64,000 nt of DNA from a virus, in the IMG/VR virus record IMGVR_UViG_3300042544_002482, positions 1 to 64,000 of that record. One strand, written 5' to 3'. The translations under genes were made by a program, and so were the position numbers. Below are positions 59,964 through 64,000 of the stretch, piece after piece. Numbering within the stretch: position 1 is the first letter of the stretch; every line of letters starts with the position of its first letter. The notes below the pieces were generated by a model. It was not told the DNA's origin and searched no databases. It saw only the letters and a program-made list of their open reading frames with translations.

Positions 59964-62453
59964 TTAAATTCCGTATTTATTTTTATATGAGTTATAATTT
60001 TGTAAAACTTCAGTAGAAGTTAAAACTCGATTATATAATTTAAAAACACCCATATTACCTTTGAAAAAATCTAAATTCCAGTTCTGCCCTGAATTTGTGT
60101 TAAAACTTTTTCCAATATCAATAATATTAGATCCAATGTATATACCTGGTGATGACCATTGTGCATATGTTGCTACATCAAAATTTGCGGTGGCTGATAA
60201 TACACCATTTAAATATATTTCCATCAAACCTGTTATTGTGTTTTTATTGAAAATAACATGATGATATTGATTTAAAGTAATTGTTGACGTTGTCTGTGCA
60301 ACAACATAAACTTGTGATGCGGCGATAACCGACGCCCATATTTGATTGTTTTCACGAATATATAACCAACCAATAGTACCGTTGCTATAACCACCGTTAT
60401 GTCTATAACCACCCAAACTCATTCTTGTATTGTTTGTTGTTGGTTTAAAAATAACCTCAATTGCACTACTACTTAAATGACTATGACTTGTTGGTATATC
60501 TAAAATTTGATCATTAACTCCATCAAATAACATTGTACCACCATTTTCAGGACTATAAGCAATATCACCCGTTAATACCGCATGACTTCCGTATCCGCTT
60601 ATATCATTCCAACCAGCTCTTGTTGTGTCTGTTGGTGTAAATGTTCCGCTTGATGTAAATGTATGAACTGTATACCCATTAACTGTTGATATTGTTCCTC
60701 CAGTTGCTTTTGGAGCTCCGAAGTATCTTACACATACAATACCCGAACCACCATTTCCTGAACCTCCACCGGCACCTCCTGTTGTTCCTCCACCTATTCC
60801 ACCAGGCGAACTTGATCCACCACCTCCACCGCCAGAAAACCAACCACTCGCGTTAAAGTTTGTACCAAATTTATCACCATAATATAATCCATTACCACCT
60901 CTACCACTATTATTTCCATTTTGACTATCTTGTCCCATGTTACCGGCTCCTCCACCACCACCTCCAGGATAATTTGGTCCTGTATAATTTCTTGCTCTTC
61001 CTCCAGCATATCCTTGACCTGTTGTTCCTGAACCGGCGAAACCATCTGGTCCATCTGGACCATCACCACCTCCACCTGAACCACCACTTAATCTATTAGT
61101 ACCACTAACATTACCACCATCACCGGTATAACTAGCACCTCCGCCACCACCTGATGCTGTAACACCAAACGCTGAACTATCCGAACCTTTATTACCACTT
61201 GCATTTGTTACTGATGTACCACCAGCACCAACCACTATTGATGAAGCGCTTTGTGTTTGATTTATGTTTAAAGTTGTTGTACCAAATACTAATCCACCGG
61301 CACCTCCACCTCCACCAGAACCACCAGGTCCATGATTTCCACAACCACCAGCACCTCCGCCAGTATTTGCAGTTCCATCTGGTGATTTTGTACTACCTCC
61401 ACCACCAGCACCGCCACCAGCAACTATGAGATACTCAACAGTTAATGTTTGTGTAAATCTAGTTGGGTAACTTACATCATTTGACGCGTCTAAGTTTAAT
61501 ACAACACCATCTGTTACGTTTATATTTTCATTGATTGATGATTGATTTTTGGTATAACGTATAATAACAATACCCGATCCTCCAGCACCACTACTTCTAA
61601 TTGTTGATCCTCCATTGGCTTCAGTACCTCCACCTCCACCACCTCTATTTGCAGTTCCACTAGTTGCTGTTGCTCCGCCGTGTATGCCACCCTTTCCACC
61701 ACCACCTAATCCACCATTACCACTATCTCCTCCATATGATACTGAGTTTCCTCCACCACCACCGCCACCATAATATGTGGCAGTTCCTGATATAATACTT
61801 TGCATTCCATTTCCGCCAGAACCGGACCCACCACTTTGTGGCCCAATACCGGCAAGACCAATACCACTTGCACCTCCACCGCCTGAAACAAAATCACCAC
61901 TTCCACCATTACTACCTTGTCCTCTTGTTCCTAATGCCACTGTTGGTCTTTGGTTGCTACCTCCACCACCGGATCCTCCCGCATTACCTCGTCTTCTATC
62001 TGGTATAGTACCACCGTAAGGTGAACTTAAATCATCACCTCCACCTCCACCACCACCTATTGCAGTTAATCCTAATGCAGTTGTATTTGAACCATTATTA
62101 CCAGCAGGTCCTGTTGTACCTTGAGCGGTTCCACCACCTCCAATTGTAATATTGTATGATTGTTTGGCTAGTGTCATCATTCCGGTTAATACACCTCCCG
62201 CACCTCCTCCGGCGCCGGGTGTACCACTATTACCATAACAGTTTCCACCACTACCCCCACCAGCAACAATTAGATATTCAACCATTAAAGTTGGGTCAAT
62301 AACTGTGAATTGTCCACTACCTGTAAATGTATGTATTCTGTAATTACCTGATTCTGTTATTGTTCCACCAACAGCTCTAATACCTTGAGCCCTCAATAAA
62401 GATTCAGAATCGAATCCATTTAACCCTCTTTGTTGTGATGATTTTATTGCCAT
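59964..62453 (-). CDS. Glycine-rich fibre protein with C-terminal LamG-like domain
   Basis: An 829-residue protein. Residues 1-300 and 330-590 are two glycine-rich blocks, each starting with a VEYLIVAGGGSGG-type segment and rich in GGGGG runs and GSGI-VIVRY strands. This resembles polyglycine-sandwich tip domains of T4-type fibres. A linker, VNGYTVHTFTSSGTFTPTDT, leads to a LamG-like domain of about 200 residues (MLFDGVNDQILDIP, IEVIFKPTTNNTRMSLGGY, GIYIGSNIIDIGKSF). The glycine-rich part may be the adhesive tip and the LamG part a glycan-binding domain. Two similar blocks in one chain suggest internal duplication. Confidence 0.8.
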   Translation of the reverse strand: MAIKSSQQRGLNGFDSESLLRAQGIRAVGGTITESGNYRIHTFTGSGQFTVIDPTLMVEYLIVAGGGSGGNCYGNSGTPGAGGGAGGVLTGMMTLAKQSYNITIGGGGTAQGTTGPAGNNGSNTTALGLTAIGGGGGGGDDLSSPYGGTIPDRRRGNAGGSGGGGSNQRPTVALGTRGQGSNGGSGDFVSGGGGASGIGLAGIGPQSGGSGSGGNGMQSIISGTATYYGGGGGGGNSVSYGGDSGNGGLGGGGKGGIHGGATATSGTANRGGGGGGTEANGGSTIRSSGAGGSGIVIIRYTKNQSSINENINVTDGVVLNLDASNDVSYPTRFTQTLTVEYLIVAGGGAGGGGSTKSPDGTANTGGGAGGCGNHGPGGSGGGGGAGGLVFGTTTLNINQTQSASSIVVGAGGTSVTNASGNKGSDSSAFGVTASGGGGGASYTGDGGNVSGTNRLSGGSGGGGDGPDGPDGFAGSGTTGQGYAGGRARNYTGPNYPGGGGGGAGNMGQDSQNGNNSGRGGNGLYYGDKFGTNFNASGWFSGGGGGGSSSPGGIGGGTTGGAGGGSGNGGSGIVCVRYFGAPKATGGTISTVNGYTVHTFTSSGTFTPTDTTRAGWNDISGYGSHAVLTGDIAYSPENGGTMLFDGVNDQILDIPTSHSHLSSSAIEVIFKPTTNNTRMSLGGYRHNGGYSNGTIGWLYIRENNQIWASVIAASQVYVVAQTTSTITLNQYHHVIFNKNTITGLMEIYLNGVLSATANFDVATYAQWSSPGIYIGSNIIDIGKSFNTNSGQNWNLDFFKGNMGVFKLYNRVLTSTEVLQNYNSYKNKYGI

Positions 62454-62456
62454 ATA

Positions 62457-62786
62457 TTATGTTAATTCTGAACCAAATGCGTTAAAACTCATATTTGCAG
62501 AACTTGCATATATTGTTATTACATCTGTTGTTGCTAAAGTTATTCCTAATGTGAATGTTACGGTATCGTTTGCTGCAATTGCCGAATCGAACACAATATA
62601 GTGTTGATTTGCAAGTGATGCACCTGATGGCCGAACTGCAATTCTAAATGTTCCCGCAGAACTATCTCTATTACATACTGTTAATGTTGACACTATAGTT
62701 GAAGTACTTGAAGGTACTGTGTATAGTGTTGTTGCTGTTGTTGCTGAAGGTGCTGATTGACCTAATACTTTATAAGTTGCTGGCAT
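62457..62786 (-). CDS. Small virion structural protein (marine-phage family)
   Basis: A 109-residue protein. MPATYKVLGQSAPSATTATT, LYTVPSSTSTIVSTLTVCNR, RIAVRPSGASLANQHYIVFD and FTLGITLATTDVITIYASS match a recurring small beta-sandwich protein of marine myophages (recalled), often near the tail fibres. It has no signal peptide. The start is 12 bases from the neighbouring fibre gene. A structural role, perhaps at the baseplate or fibre base, is likely. Confidence 0.75.
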   Translation of the reverse strand: MPATYKVLGQSAPSATTATTLYTVPSSTSTIVSTLTVCNRDSSAGTFRIAVRPSGASLANQHYIVFDSAIAANDTVTFTLGITLATTDVITIYASSANMSFNAFGSELT

Positions 62787-62798
62787 ATTTTAAATTTT

Positions 62799-64000
62799 TT
62801 ATGATCCCATTAATAAAAATTGTTGAGCGAATAAATCATTTGGTAATGATAATCCGTTTATTGTTCCTGTTGTTGTTAAGTTACCATTAATTGTTGCGGA
62901 ACCAGATGTTAGTGTTAATGTTAAATTTGAATCTCCAACAAAAAATCTTAAACCGGATGTATTATCCGCACCATATATTGATCCTCTATTAACACCATCT
63001 TTTCTAAAAAATAAATAGGGTTCTCCAGATGTACTTCTATTAATTAGAACTCCACTTGAATTAACGTTAATGTCTCCGGTGGTTGTTAAACTACCGCTAA
63101 CAATTGCATTACCATTAACATCTAATGTTGCATTTGTTCCATTCTTATTAATGCCTACTTGACCACTACCGCTTGCAAATATGATAACATTACCATTAGC
63201 CGCAGTGGCATCATCTTCTCTGAAAATTCTTAACGCATTTCCACTCCAGTTATCTACATTATATCTATTAACTGGTCCTCTTAAAATTAATTGTCCACCT
63301 TCTGTTCCTAAATTATCAAAAGATGATTCTATTGACCCACTTACCCTAAAACTACCACTAACAATTTGATTACCTACAAATGTATTTGAACCCGTTGTTG
63401 CTAATCTTGCGATGTTTGTTGTTGACATGACATCAACTTGTGCACTTCCCGACACAACACCTGATGGTAATTGAGCACTACCGCTCCATACACCACTTCC
63501 ATTTAATATTTGTGATGATCCTGAAACTAAATTAGAACCTGGAACACTAATCGTTCCACTAACCAATAAACTTCCTGTGAATGAGTGAGCATCGCTTAAC
63601 TCATCTCCGAATTTTGTGCTACCACTTCTATAAAGTATAGACGATGAAATATAAGTTGTTCTTAACTCTTGTGTTTCGATAAATCCTGTAACAATTAAAC
63701 TACCTGTTATAGTTGCACTATTACCAATTTGAATTGCGTTTCCGTCTGATGATAATATCTTATTTCCAGCATATAATGTAGTTGTACCTTTAAGTGCAAT
63801 AACTCCTGTTGTTGGGTCTAATATGACATCTCCTCCACCACTTGATTTCAATTCAATATTTCCATCGGCAGATTGAAGTGTGATGTTATCACTTCCGGCC
63901 TCTAATATCTTAAATGACTGACCTGTATCAGTTGTAATTTGTAATTCTTGAGTAGTACTACCTAATACTTTTGTTCCATCAATGTATAACGATGCTGATG
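62799..64000 (-). CDS. Tail-fibre protein, 5'-partial at right window edge
   Basis: The frame is open to base 64000, so the N-terminus lies outside. An internal TTG at 63851 can be mistaken for the start, but the sequence upstream continues as ASLYIDGTKVLGSTTQELQ, the module shared with the 820-residue fibre. At least 400 residues are visible: the shared module, VSGSAQVDVMSTTNIARLAT, a DVNGNAIVSGSLTTTGDINV region, and an end LPNDLFAQQFLLMGS. It is a paralog of the fibre at 56870-59332 with a different C-terminus. Confidence 0.78.
   Translation of the reverse strand, partial: SASLYIDGTKVLGSTTQELQITTDTGQSFKILEAGSDNITLQSADGNIELKSSGGGDVILDPTTGVIALKGTTTLYAGNKILSSDGNAIQIGNSATITGSLIVTGFIETQELRTTYISSSILYRSGSTKFGDELSDAHSFTGSLLVSGTISVPGSNLVSGSSQILNGSGVWSGSAQLPSGVVSGSAQVDVMSTTNIARLATTGSNTFVGNQIVSGSFRVSGSIESSFDNLGTEGGQLILRGPVNRYNVDNWSGNALRIFREDDATAANGNVIIFASGSGQVGINKNGTNATLDVNGNAIVSGSLTTTGDINVNSSGVLINRSTSGEPYLFFRKDGVNRGSIYGADNTSGLRFFVGDSNLTLTLTSGSATINGNLTTTGTINGLSLPNDLFAQQFLLMGS
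63550..64000 (-). repeat. Shared fibre module, copy B (cut by window edge)
   Basis: Nearly the same protein segment as copy A at 58450-58900, with frequent synonymous differences. A more distant third copy lies near 54540-54850. Confidence 0.75.

Noticed and set aside
60860-62019. ORFs rich in H, L and P, or in P, opposite the glycine-rich fibre
   Set aside because: Glycine codons read on the other strand give proline and histidine; there is no independent evidence.
62799-63851. TTG 63851 as the start of the last fibre gene
   Set aside because: The same frame stays open to base 64000 and encodes the shared fibre module, so the start is outside the window.

Overview
This window is 64 kb of AT-rich DNA that reads as part of the accessory and tail-fibre region of a large tailed phage. 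It is not a bacterial chromosome segment. The evidence is: several very long repetitive fibre genes; small virion-type proteins known from marine myophages; near-gapless packing with many 1-20 base gene overlaps; one tRNA gene; and a small gene resembling part of the T4-type major capsid protein. The host is most likely a Gram-negative bacterium. A cargo outer-membrane protein has a Bacteroidota-style signal peptide ending SYGQ, and most starts lack a Shine-Dalgarno sequence and follow A/T-rich leaders, so a Bacteroidota host is my best inference. One near-consensus sigma70-like promoter does not fit that neatly.

Layout. Bases 1-8725 (+ strand) are a glycan operon: two GT4 and four GT2 glycosyltransferases, a sugar-nucleotide epimerase/dehydratase, UDP-galactopyranose mutase, a methyltransferase-like protein, a small P-loop protein and two small unknowns. 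It ends at a bidirectional terminator whose loop holds the stop codons of both converging genes. Everything to the right is on the - strand, described here in window order. 8718-15496 holds an unknown gene, a permease-like inner-membrane protein overlapping an outer-membrane barrel gene, a class II tRNA with an odd anticodon, a methyltransferase, a U32-like Fe-S protein paired with a SPASM radical SAM enzyme, and two phage-type unknowns. 15542-24406 is a first fibre block: three paralogous fibre-tip proteins and an 1818-residue fibre carrying a cupredoxin-like domain.

24498-49864 is a 25-kb modification island. It holds an acetyltransferase, two sulfotransferases, a zinc ribbon, an ATP-grasp/Hint-like protein, DUF2061, an HxGH nucleotidyltransferase, APS kinase, several glycosyltransferases, two 2OG-Fe(II) oxygenases, eight radical SAM proteins in near-tandem, two free-standing LamG-like proteins interleaved with them, two beta-1,4-galactosyltransferase-like proteins each split by an inserted LamG-like domain, and a methyltransferase. 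49900-64000 is a second fibre block: three C1q-like heads, fibres of 1246 and 820 residues, a glycine-rich LamG fibre, small accessory proteins and a fibre cut by the right edge.

How it may work together (inference). The left operon and the island look like machinery that builds and decorates a glycan or protein with galactose or galactofuranose, sulfate, acetyl, methyl and radical-made changes. The island is flanked on both sides by host-recognition fibres, so the target could be the virion surface or the infected cell envelope. The strongest candidate for an undescribed system is the radical SAM/LamG/galactosyltransferase array at 33287-47361.
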